From: an uncultured bacterium
GTDB lineage: Bacteria > Myxococcota_A > UBA796 > CAJQPC01
Length of the DNA: 62,928 nt
Assembly: GCA_905480105.1 (NCBI GenBank)
Contig: CAJQPC010000039.1
Location: forward strand, 1-62,928
Direction: 5' to 3'
The position numbers and the translations under genes were made by a program. Below, piece after piece: positions 8,553-16,126 of the stretch (the stretch's first letter is position 1; every line of letters begins with the position of its first letter). The notes under the pieces are model-generated. The model was not told the origin of the DNA. It searched no databases and worked only from the letters and a program-made list of their open reading frames with translations.

Positions 8553-9301
8553 GTGCGGAGGTCCGGAGGGCGGCTGTCGAGAGTGCAGTCAAGGTTTCCG
8601 GCGTCCGAGATTCCAGTGCCGGCGGGGCCTTCAAAGAGGCAAAATGGGCCCTGGGAGCGCGGGTCTTCCGGGGTTTTCTGGTCGGAGAGGGCACGTGGAG
8701 AGGCGTTCAGAGCTTCGATCTGCGATTTGCTAATCTCAAAGCCTTGGATGTGCTTGGACCTGTAGCGCTTGGTAGACCCGTCTCCGGTGTTCGCGACGCT
8801 CAGAGGAAGGCGGCCGCCGCGGGCGCAGGAGCCGACCGTGTCTTCGATGTTTGTCAGGGTGCCGTCATGGTCCCAAGATCCGGTCAGAGCCACGTTGCGC
8901 AGGGAAGGGGTTCGGTACACGCCAGTGTCCTTGGCTCGGCCGGTCTGGGCGATCAGTCCTGGCTCACTCCCTGGGTAGGCCCCTTCGCCGTCGACGTTGT
9001 ACGGCCCGGTGTTGAATACAGTGTGGGTGGCCGTGGCGTGGCGCCAACGATCCGTGGGGCTGTCCAAGAACAGCCCGCCGTGGCAGTGGCTGAACTTTGG
9101 GGTCTCGCTGAACTCGGCGCTGAGTGGATCGCTTGAACAGTCCGGCTCCTCTCCGTCGTCAAAGCCTTCCCCGTTCGAGTCTGCGGGCATCTGCTCACTG
9201 CCCAGTTTGGCTTCCTGGCAGTCGCTCAAGCCGTCCCCGTCGAGGGTCGGGGATCCTTGGCATACATCTACAGGGGCGCATGCGAGCAAGAGCAGAAGCA
9301 T
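8549..9301 (-). CDS. Lipoprotein with TSP3-like repeat and degenerate MauG/cytochrome c peroxidase C-terminal domain
   Basis: A 250-residue protein. The signal is MLLLLLAC. Residues about 20-60 form a calcium-type repeat (DGDGLSDCQEAKLG, then DSNGEGFDDGEE). The rest matches the C-terminal haem domain of MauG/di-haem cytochrome c peroxidases: FNTGPYN, GLIAQTGRAKDTG and YRTPSLRNVALTG. Two departures stand out. The haem site reads FSHCH (Phe70, Cys73, His74) instead of CxxCH, and the usual Met before the HDG motif is Asp (SWDHDG). The N-terminal peroxidatic haem domain is absent. A longer start at 9460 was rejected because it adds a hydrophilic leader. First gene of the redox operon. Confidence 0.8.
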   Translation of the reverse strand: MLLLLLACAPVDVCQGSPTLDGDGLSDCQEAKLGSEQMPADSNGEGFDDGEEPDCSSDPLSAEFSETPKFSHCHGGLFLDSPTDRWRHATATHTVFNTGPYNVDGEGAYPGSEPGLIAQTGRAKDTGVYRTPSLRNVALTGSWDHDGTLTNIEDTVGSCARGGRLPLSVANTGDGSTKRYRSKHIQGFEISKSQIEALNASPRALSDQKTPEDPRSQGPFCLFEGPAGTGISDAGNLDCTLDSRPPDLRT

Positions 9302-9334
9302 GGGGGAGACCTCGGAGTAGCTAAGGTAGCATGT

Positions 9335-9392
9335 CGATCCTAAGCTTCTAATTTTACTAATATATTCGAGATAATCATAGAACGATAGAACG
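9335..9392. promoter_or_regulatory. AT-rich control region upstream of the redox operon
   Basis: This stretch is conspicuously AT-rich for the window and carries two adjacent copies of ATAGAACG (9377-9384 and 9385-9392). It lies before the first gene of the minus-strand redox operon and so probably holds its promoter and a regulator site. No convincing -35/-10 pair could be fixed. Confidence 0.35.
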
Positions 9393-9541
9393 GTCTCAAT
9401 GCTCTCGGTACTGCGTCGGTGTTGGCAAAATAAGGTGTCTACATAGGTGATTTCCGCCAAAAGTGGGTAGATGGACTTGACCTCTGGTCATTTTGCGGCA
9501 ACGTTGGCCGCCGCCGGCCTGAGCCGAGACTGGAGCCCGCA

Positions 9542-10489
9542 ATGACTGCGCACGTACATGTCCTGTTTGAGAACGATGCTTGGTTGCCCCCCTTGGAGAA
9601 AGCTCTCCAGGACTGCGGGCTGCCCTACACGCTCCACTTTTTGGAAGGTGGCAGCTTGGATCTCTCCCAAGCCCCTCCTCAGGGGGTGTTCATCAACCGC
9701 ATGAGCCCCAGCTCTCACACCCGTGGCCATCAAGGTGGCGTTCAGTACGCTCGGGACCTGCTGCTCTGGCTGGAGGCCCACGGGCGTACCGTGATCAATG
9801 GCAGCGCCGCTTTTGAGATCGAGCTCTCTAAGGTGCGTCAGGACTTGGCGTTGCGTGCGGTTGGCCTTCAGACCCCGCGCACCATTGCGGTCACCGGTCG
9901 GCACCTGCTCAAGGATGCCGCCCGCAAGATGGAGCTGCCCTTCATCACCAAGCACAACCAGGGCGGAAAGGGCTTGGGGGTCAAGCTCTTCCGGGACCTA
10001 GACGCCTTCGATGCCTACGTGGACGGCCCCGAGTACTTAGAGGACCCCGCTGGGGTGACCTTGCTGCAGCAGTACATCGAGCCTGCCGGTGGCTACATCA
10101 CTCGGATTGAGCTGGCTGACGGTGAACTGGTCTACGCCATGCGCTCCAGCACCGAGGGCGGTTTTGAGCTCTGCCCTGCAGACGAGTGCGCCATCGGCGA
10201 CGCTTTTTGCCCAGTAGGAGACAGTGGCAAGTTCATCCAGGATCCAGACTTTGCTCAGGATGACCCTCTGGTTGAGAAGTACTTGGACTTGATGAGTCGA
10301 TACGGCATTGCTTTGGCCGGTATCGAGTTTGTCACCGATGCCCAGGGACAGCGCTACACCTACGACATCAACGGGACCACGAACTACAACAGCGATGTGG
10401 AGCTGCAAGCCGGGGTCGAAGGGATGACGTTTTTGGCACGGATGGTGGCGCGGGAACTGGAGCCAGGTAGCGGCTTAGGCGCTCCCTGA
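9542..10489 (+). CDS. ATP-grasp ligase, RimK-like
   Basis: A 315-residue ATP-grasp protein. The nucleotide-binding lysine loop is KHNQGGKGLGVKLF (about residues 139-152). The metal-binding end motif is TYDINGTTNYNSDVE, and the substrate-side strand is LQQYIEPAGGYITRIE. Proteins of this kind ligate a carboxylate, through an acyl-phosphate, to an amine; RimK/LysX members add amino acids to peptides or small molecules. No substrate-defining partner gene is adjacent, so the substrate is unknown. GGAG lies 7 nt before the ATG. Confidence 0.85.
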   Translation: MTAHVHVLFENDAWLPPLEKALQDCGLPYTLHFLEGGSLDLSQAPPQGVFINRMSPSSHTRGHQGGVQYARDLLLWLEAHGRTVINGSAAFEIELSKVRQDLALRAVGLQTPRTIAVTGRHLLKDAARKMELPFITKHNQGGKGLGVKLFRDLDAFDAYVDGPEYLEDPAGVTLLQQYIEPAGGYITRIELADGELVYAMRSSTEGGFELCPADECAIGDAFCPVGDSGKFIQDPDFAQDDPLVEKYLDLMSRYGIALAGIEFVTDAQGQRYTYDINGTTNYNSDVELQAGVEGMTFLARMVARELEPGSGLGAP

Positions 10490-10515
10490 CTCTCCAGGGG
10501 CTTAGCTCAAAGGGC

Positions 10516-10827
10516 TCAGTGAGAGTGTCCCTTGTGCGCGTCTTTCTTTTCCGGGTCGGGGGCCGCCTCGGGGACAGGAGTCAGCTTCATTCCGCAGCTT
10601 GAGCAGTCGTCTCCCTCGCTCCCGGTGATCTCGGGATGCATGGGGCAGTCGTGGGTGCTCGCTGCCGGTTGCTCGGGCTTGGCAGCATCCTCGGCGTGCT
10701 CGTGCGTCTCGGCGTGTTCGTGCGTCTTGGCTTGCGCGGCGTTCTCGACCGGCTCGGGTGTGGTCGGAGCGGTGCTGCACGCGCCCAGGGTGGCGGCGAG
10801 GAATAGGGCTACGAGAACTCTTTGCAT
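10516..10827 (-). CDS. Small lipoprotein with heavy-metal-binding (HMBD) motif and His-rich tracts
   Basis: A 103-residue protein with a normal lipoprotein signal ending LGAC. A strong AAAGGAG ribosome site 7 nt before 10827 fixes the start, although an in-frame ATG exists at 10866. Residues 30-45 contain a His-Glu repeat (THEHAETHEHAED). Residues about 60-83 carry CPMHPEI...CSSCGMKL, the heavy-metal-binding domain seen at the N-terminus of copper ATPases and in CusB-like adaptors. The C-terminus is HKGHSH. Probably a periplasmic or outer-membrane copper/zinc buffer. It stands alone, convergent with the ATP-grasp gene. Confidence 0.8.
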   Translation of the reverse strand: MQRVLVALFLAATLGACSTAPTTPEPVENAAQAKTHEHAETHEHAEDAAKPEQPAASTHDCPMHPEITGSEGDDCSSCGMKLTPVPEAAPDPEKKDAHKGHSH

Positions 10828-11096
10828 TTCTGGCTCCTTTGGGGAGGTGTTCTTCCCGGTGTGCATCGACCTTAGAGCAAAGGGCGCGCCAGCGGGTCTG
10901 GTGTCGCACCCTTGGCCGTCGGGTTAGGTTCGGCTCGACCGGATCGGCCCGTAGCCTTTAGACTATCGGCAATGTGTGTTTACCCTGTTCTCAGCATGCT
11001 GGAGTGGATCCTGAGGACCGAGGGGAAAAGGCCCCGCCCAGTGTGGAACTTGGGCTCGGTACGAGACTTGCCGCTCATTCGGTCATTGGAGGATCT

Positions 11097-12416
11097 GTGA
11101 GCATTCTGCTGGTAGATGACGACCCGACCATCCTAGAAGTGGGTGCGTACAACCTCAGAAAATCTGGTCTCGTAGTCGAGGTTGCTGAGAACGGAGCCGA
11201 CGCTTTGGCGCGCTTTGACCCCGCTCGGCATCAGCTGGTGATCACCGACTTGAGCATGCCCGAGGTCGACGGCATGGAGCTGATGGTCGCGCTGCACAAG
11301 CGCGTTCCCGGGCTGCCTGTGGTGATGGTGACCGCCCATGGATCGATCGATAGGGCCGTCGCTGCCATGCAGGCTGGGGCCTGGAGCTTCATCGAGAAGC
11401 CCTTCGCCCGGGATCAGCTCACCCTGGTCGCTGCGCGCGCCCTGGAGACTGCTCGCCTGCGCGCGGACAACAAGCGTCTGCGCTCGGTCGAGCGGCCCAT
11501 CTTGGGGAGCTCAGCTGAGATGCAGAGAACACTGGAACGGGTGGATCGGGTTGCAGCCTCCAGCGCCAGCGTCCTGGTCATCGGAGAGAGCGGCACAGGG
11601 AAAGAGCTGGTCGCACGTCGTATTCACGCCCGCAGTACTCGGTCGGATCGGCCCTTCGTGGCCGTGAACTGCGCCGCCATTCCCGGTGAGCTGCTGGAGG
11701 CTGAGCTTTTTGGTCATGCCAAGGGCGCCTTTACTGGAGCGATCAGTGCGCGTCCTGGTCGCTTCCGATCGGCCCACGGCGGGACCTTGTTCTTAGACGA
11801 GCTTGGCGAGATGCCCCTGGCTGTTCAAGGCAAGCTCCTTCGCGTCCTTCAAGAGGGCCAAGTGGATGTGGTGGGCAGTGACCATCCCGTCTCTGTGGAC
11901 GTGCGCGTGGTGGCGGCTACCAACCAGGATTTAGACGCCATGGTCCAGGCCAAGGCTTTCCGCTCTGATCTCCTCTTTCGACTCGATGTGGTCCGGGTGC
12001 AGGTCCCAGCCCTGCGGGAGCGCAGCGATGACATTCCGCTCTTGGTCCAGTCTTTCCTGGAGGAGCTCTCACCGCGGGCCTTGATCTTCTCGGATGCCGC
12101 GATGGTGTCGCTAAAAAAACGCTTATGGCCAGGGAATGTGCGTGAGCTGCGCAATCTGGTGGAGCGGGTCAGTATCCTGGCTCCGGGTCCGATAATCGAG
12201 CCGCGAGACTTGGCCCCGGGCGATAGGCCCCAGCAGAGCAGCGCTTGGCTGGACCAGCTTCCGGAAGGGATCTCCTTGGTTGATGTCGAAGCCCAGCTCA
12301 TCGCCCATGTCTTGGTTAAGGAGAGCTGGAACGTCAGTCAGGCCGCGCGGCGCCTTGGCGTTCCGCGACACATCTTGGCTTACCGCATCCAGAAGTACGG
12401 AATCGCGCTCCCGTGA
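11097..12416 (+). CDS. NtrC-family sigma-54-dependent response regulator
   Basis: A 439-residue regulator starting at GTG with GGAGG 6 nt upstream; an earlier in-frame ATG at 10974 adds an unrelated leader. The receiver has VDDDP and phospho-acceptor Asp51. The AAA+ domain has Walker A GESGTGKE (about 163-170), the sigma-54 contact loop GAFTGA (about 210-215) and Walker B LFLDELGEM. The C-terminus is a Fis-type helix-turn-helix (NVSQAARRLGVPRHIL). The gene for a matching kinase starts 7 nt downstream. Together they form a two-component system that would activate sigma-54 promoters. Target genes are not evident here. Confidence 0.95.
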   Translation: MSILLVDDDPTILEVGAYNLRKSGLVVEVAENGADALARFDPARHQLVITDLSMPEVDGMELMVALHKRVPGLPVVMVTAHGSIDRAVAAMQAGAWSFIEKPFARDQLTLVAARALETARLRADNKRLRSVERPILGSSAEMQRTLERVDRVAASSASVLVIGESGTGKELVARRIHARSTRSDRPFVAVNCAAIPGELLEAELFGHAKGAFTGAISARPGRFRSAHGGTLFLDELGEMPLAVQGKLLRVLQEGQVDVVGSDHPVSVDVRVVAATNQDLDAMVQAKAFRSDLLFRLDVVRVQVPALRERSDDIPLLVQSFLEELSPRALIFSDAAMVSLKKRLWPGNVRELRNLVERVSILAPGPIIEPRDLAPGDRPQQSSAWLDQLPEGISLVDVEAQLIAHVLVKESWNVSQAARRLGVPRHILAYRIQKYGIALP

Positions 12417-12422
12417 TCCGCC

Positions 12423-13475
12423 GTGCTCCCATCACCCGCCAATGACCCGCCTGTGAAAACCTTGCGCTGGCTGTTCACGCCCCCCGCCCTGCTTCGTGTC
12501 TGGGGGCCCATCCTTGGGATCGCCGCGCTCCACTATGGGGCTCCGCACGGCATGCATTGGGTGCACGATGTGGCCCGACGCCTCTTCTACGTACCCATAC
12601 TCCTGGCAGCCGTAGCAACCGGAACACGAGGTGGTCTGCTCGCGGCGGTCGTGGTGATCATGATCTACCTGCCCCATGCCTTTTTCCATGTCCACGGGGA
12701 CCCCGGTCAGAGCTCTGAGAAGCTGCTGGAAATGGCTTTCTACCTTCTTATGGGTGGACTCTCCGGGGGGCTGTTTGACCGCCAAGCGGCCTTGGCCGAG
12801 CGCCTGCAGACTCAAAACTCCCTGCTGGAGCGGGCGGCCCGACTGGAGTCCATGGGGCAGCTCAGCGCAGGTCTGGCCCACGAGATCCGCAATCCACTTC
12901 ATGCGATGCGTGGGACTGCGGAGATTCTGCTCGACGGTGTGCCTGAACAGGCGCCCGAGCACCCCATGGGCCAGCGCCTACTTCAGGAGATCGACCGCTT
13001 GGCTGGTGTGCTCACCAAGTTCCTGAACTTTGCTGGGGAGCAGGCCCCCGACGTGCGGCCCCTCCAGACCCAGGCTGTGGTCGAGCGGGTGGCAGATCTT
13101 CTGCGGGCCCAAGCCTCGGCGCAAGGGGCGCGTCTGGTGCTCTCGGGAGTCGGCGGCCGGGTCTCTGGAGACGAGGACGCGTTGGTGCAGGTGCTCCTGG
13201 CCATGGGCCTAAATGGGCTGCAGGCTTTGGACGGAGTGCCCTTGGGCGTGCTGGATCTTCAAGCCCGGGTAGACGGATTTGCCGTGATCAACAACGGCCC
13301 AGAGATCCCCCAGGCCATGATCGACCGCATCTTTGACCCCTTCGTGAGCACCCGAGCACAAGGTACTGGCTTGGGCCTGTCGGTGGCCTGGCGCATCATT
13401 CAGGCCCACCAAGGCAGTCTGTTGGCGGAGAACACGGAGGATGGCGTTCGCTTTGTGATTCGGCTGCCCGCTTAG
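12423..13475 (+). CDS. NtrB-like membrane sensor histidine kinase
   Basis: A 350-residue kinase in an operon with the NtrC-type regulator. Four hydrophobic segments occupy about residues 20-115 with short loops, so sensing is probably within the membrane. HisKA contains SAGLAHEIRNPLHAMRG (phospho-His). The ATPase shows a weakened N box (LLAMGLNGLQAL), the G1-like INNGPEIPQ and GTGLGLSVAWRI. The start is GTG at 12423; GTG at 12453 is an alternative and neither has a clear ribosome site. The G1 DxGxG is altered to NNGPE, so nucleotide binding could be atypical. Confidence 0.9.
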   Translation: MLPSPANDPPVKTLRWLFTPPALLRVWGPILGIAALHYGAPHGMHWVHDVARRLFYVPILLAAVATGTRGGLLAAVVVIMIYLPHAFFHVHGDPGQSSEKLLEMAFYLLMGGLSGGLFDRQAALAERLQTQNSLLERAARLESMGQLSAGLAHEIRNPLHAMRGTAEILLDGVPEQAPEHPMGQRLLQEIDRLAGVLTKFLNFAGEQAPDVRPLQTQAVVERVADLLRAQASAQGARLVLSGVGGRVSGDEDALVQVLLAMGLNGLQALDGVPLGVLDLQARVDGFAVINNGPEIPQAMIDRIFDPFVSTRAQGTGLGLSVAWRIIQAHQGSLLAENTEDGVRFVIRLPA

Positions 13476-13509
13476 GGTGCTGTGCTGCGCTCCATGGGAT
13501 CGCTGCAGG

Positions 13510-14484
13510 CTATTTCAGATTGCGAACGCAACGAAAGCCCACCCCATTGCTGGTTCCATTCTCTGGTTCTCGGTAGCGAGAGAAGACGGTCGCCGCGGGG
13601 GGACCACTGGGGAAGTTGCCTCCGCGGGCGATGCGTTCCCTGGTGCCGCTCGGCTCGGTAGGGCCAGGAGGGTCCAAATCTGGTGCTGCCGCGTAGTAGT
13701 CCTCGTCGTACCAATCCAAGACCCATTCGGCGATGTTTCCAGACATGTCCAGTGCGCCATAGGGACTGGCGCCCAAGGGAAAGCTGCCCACGGGAAGCGT
13801 ATGGTCCCAACAGGGCTCTCCGCTCCTGTCCGGGCGCAGGTTTGCCAGCTCGCAGCTGGGGGCGTCTTCGCCCCAGGGGTACGTGCGTTCGTCGGTGCCA
13901 CGAGCGGCCTTTTCCCACTGGGCTTCGGTGGGTAGGCTCAGGCCGACCCAGCTGCAGTAAGCCTTGGAAGATCCCCAGTAGACTTCGACAACGGGGTGGT
14001 CTTCCAGTCCTTTCACCAACACGGGGCCGTCGTCCCACGTGATGCCCTCGGGGACTTCGTCGTCCATGTCTTCAAAGTCGTAGAGCATGGCTCCATCGGC
14101 GCTCCGGTTCGGGCGGCCGGCAGCCACGCTCTCTTCCAGCACCCCGATGAACTGGGAGTTGGTGCGCTCTAGGCGGTCTACACAAAAGGCGCTCATCTCA
14201 ATGGTCTTGACCGGGGTGGTGTCCGGTAGCTCGCCCGTGCTCCCGCGCACAAAGGGGCCCGCGGGTACCAAGCGCTCTGTCTCGGGCGTGACCGTTGGGT
14301 CGTTGTCGTCGCAGTCCGCTAAGGCAGGATCCTGAGTCAGCTCCCAGCGCACGAATCCATCCCCGTCGGCGTCCTTTGGGGCAGGCTGTTCGCCTTGTTC
14401 TGCTCTGGGGTAGCAGCTGCCATCGGCGGCCAAGAAGGTATTGCTTGGGCAGGGGAAACAAGCGCTTAGCCAAAGAAGGAGCAT
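13510..14484 (-). CDS. Lipoprotein with SUMF1/formylglycine-generating-enzyme-like fold
   Basis: About 324 residues. The signal MLLLWLSAC is followed by one MopE-like Asp-rich stretch (DADGDGFVRWE...DCDDNDPTV) and then a SUMF1 domain: PAGPFVRGST, FCVDRLERTN, VYWGSSKAYCSW, LPTEAQWEKAARG, YPWGEDAPSC, GALDMSGNIAEWVLDWY and GVGFRCVRNL. The paired catalytic cysteines of true formylglycine-generating enzymes (CYRYRC) read FSRYRE here, so oxidation of sulfatase cysteine is unlikely. The fold is also used in serine/threonine-kinase-linked and lectin-like proteins. Start chosen at 14484, with TAGGA 8 nt upstream, over 14493. Confidence 0.82.
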   Translation of the reverse strand: MLLLWLSACFPCPSNTFLAADGSCYPRAEQGEQPAPKDADGDGFVRWELTQDPALADCDDNDPTVTPETERLVPAGPFVRGSTGELPDTTPVKTIEMSAFCVDRLERTNSQFIGVLEESVAAGRPNRSADGAMLYDFEDMDDEVPEGITWDDGPVLVKGLEDHPVVEVYWGSSKAYCSWVGLSLPTEAQWEKAARGTDERTYPWGEDAPSCELANLRPDRSGEPCWDHTLPVGSFPLGASPYGALDMSGNIAEWVLDWYDEDYYAAAPDLDPPGPTEPSGTRERIARGGNFPSGPPAATVFSRYREPENGTSNGVGFRCVRNLK

Positions 14485-14519
14485 TGGGGGCATCCTACCC
14501 GCAGGTTAATCGCGAAGCA

Positions 14520-14792
14520 ATGTTAGCTCCGCTGCGCACAGACCCCGAGCCCTCTTGGCCTTTTGTATGGAAGGAACCGGATGGGTTTCGAGTGAGCGTT
14601 GGGTCACAAGCGGGCACCCCATTTGGGGGCATTGCCACTGCCCCCGATGATCGCAAGGGTGCCAGCGGCTGGGGGAGGGGGCTCCAGGGGTGTATGCACG
14701 AGCAGCGGGACTCGCGGTGGTATCAGGGCCTGGGAACCCACGGTTGGCGCCCCCTTTCCTTGGGCCACGGTGCTGGGTGGCCTAAGTGCTGA
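14520..14792 (+). CDS. Hypothetical short protein (uncertain)
   Basis: A 90-residue open frame, MLAPLRTDPEPSWPFVWKEP onward, fills most of the gap between the divergent SUMF1 and sulfatase genes and overlaps the latter by 7 nt. Composition (several W, G, D and P) is compatible with a real protein, but there is no clear ribosome site and no recognised domain. It may equally be a non-coding promoter region; nothing else was seen in this stretch. Confidence 0.2.
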   Translation: MLAPLRTDPEPSWPFVWKEPDGFRVSVGSQAGTPFGGIATAPDDRKGASGWGRGLQGCMHEQRDSRWYQGLGTHGWRPLSLGHGAGWPKC

Positions 14793-16126
14793 ACGTGCTC
14801 CCTTTTCTGCTATCCCCGCTTCTGGGCTGTGATGAGCCAGGGGCCCAGCCGGGGCCGCCTGTAGCGGCCCTGGAGACGCAGACTGTTGTGCTGGTCATCG
14901 CGTGCACTTTCCGTGCGGATCGCACGAGCGTCTATGGAAACACTCGGAAGACCACCCCCTATCTGAAGGCCTTAGCGGACCAAGGTGTGGTCATGGAGGA
15001 CATGATCAGCAACGCGCCTTGGACGCGTCCTGCAGTGGCCAGCCTGATCAGCGGGCAGTACCCAGCCCGCTTGGGCGTGGACGATGAACTCTCGGAGATC
15101 AACTCAAATCGTGGCCTGCATTCCGACGTGGTCACCGTGGCCGAGCGCTTCCAAGAAGCAGGCTGGAATACGGTAGGCGCAACGGCAAACCCCAATGCAA
15201 ACGCCGTTTTTGGAATGAGTCAGGGCTTTGATGTCTATCACGAGGCCAGCGGTCTGTGGCGGGATGGCTACTTGAAGGTGGACGGGGAGAAGCTGCTGGA
15301 CGGCTGGGAGTCGGAGGTGGAAAACGTCCAGGGCAAGCTCTTCACCCAGCTTGTGGTGGTGGACACCCATAAGCCCTTGCCCGAGGAAAGCAGAAGGCCC
15401 CGGGGCTTTGGGATTTGGGCCTTTGTGAATCCAAGTCTGGCGGATCGCTACGACGCCTCTCTGCGGGTTTTAGACCGCACGCTCGCGGACCTGGACCGTC
15501 GCCTGGCCGAGCTGGGGCGCTCCGATCGCCTGTTGGTGGTTATTGGGGACCATGGCGAGGGCCTAAATGAGCCAGAATGGGCGGGGCATGCCCACGGCCG
15601 CTTTCTCTATGACGCCACGGTGAGGGTTCCCTGGGTGATGCAGGGCCCGGGAGTCCCCCAAGGGGTGCGTGTGGGCGGCCTGGCCTCGTCCGTGGATCTG
15701 CATCCCACCCTGTTGGATCTGGCTGGGCTGCCCATGGGCGCGGAGCTGGATGGGCGGAGTGTGGTGCCTTCTTTTACCCGAGAGCCGGCCTACACGGACA
15801 CGCAGTGGGTGTTCTCGGAGACCTATTTTGCAGCGGATCATCGACAGCGGATAAGTACCTTGGAGTGGAGCCTGTTCATTACGCACGAAGGCTTGGTTCC
15901 CAGGGGCAGTGTTGCGCTCTATGAGCGGGGCGACCTGGACCAGAGTGACAGTCTGCACATGGAGAACCCCAAGGTCGTAGAAGAGCTCTCTGCCAAGGTT
16001 GCCGCTCTGAGCGAGGTGCTGGTTGCCGAGCGCCAGATCTTGGAACTGGAGCCGCTGGGACCAGGACTTATTCATGCCTTAGAGGCCCTGGGCTATGTAG
16101 ACAACAAGCCGGCGCCGGCCCCTTAA
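14786..16126 (+). CDS. Sulfatase-family (alkaline phosphatase superfamily) lipoprotein with altered metal site
   Basis: A 446-residue lipoprotein (LSPLLGC lipobox). The sulfatase core is clear: VVLVIACTFRADR, a nucleophile segment APWTRPAVASLISG, the metal pair VIGDHGEG and HAHGRFLYD, and the usual tail LEALGYVD. The nucleophile position is Thr80, not Cys or Ser, so no formylglycine is needed; this is known in phosphotransferase-like members. The first metal-ligand Asp (IDT in relatives, including the sulfatase at 51.1-53.3 kb) is Cys40. Activity may be lost or may use another metal. GTG start; GTG at 14795 is an alternative. Convergent 4-nt overlap with the next gene. Confidence 0.85.
   Translation: MLNVLPFLLSPLLGCDEPGAQPGPPVAALETQTVVLVIACTFRADRTSVYGNTRKTTPYLKALADQGVVMEDMISNAPWTRPAVASLISGQYPARLGVDDELSEINSNRGLHSDVVTVAERFQEAGWNTVGATANPNANAVFGMSQGFDVYHEASGLWRDGYLKVDGEKLLDGWESEVENVQGKLFTQLVVVDTHKPLPEESRRPRGFGIWAFVNPSLADRYDASLRVLDRTLADLDRRLAELGRSDRLLVVIGDHGEGLNEPEWAGHAHGRFLYDATVRVPWVMQGPGVPQGVRVGGLASSVDLHPTLLDLAGLPMGAELDGRSVVPSFTREPAYTDTQWVFSETYFAADHRQRISTLEWSLFITHEGLVPRGSVALYERGDLDQSDSLHMENPKVVEELSAKVAALSEVLVAERQILELEPLGPGLIHALEALGYVDNKPAPAP

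Noticed and set aside
13510..16126. A matched sulfatase and its formylglycine-generating enzyme
   Set aside because: The SUMF1 protein lacks the catalytic Cys pair and the neighbouring sulfatase-like protein has Thr at the nucleophile site.
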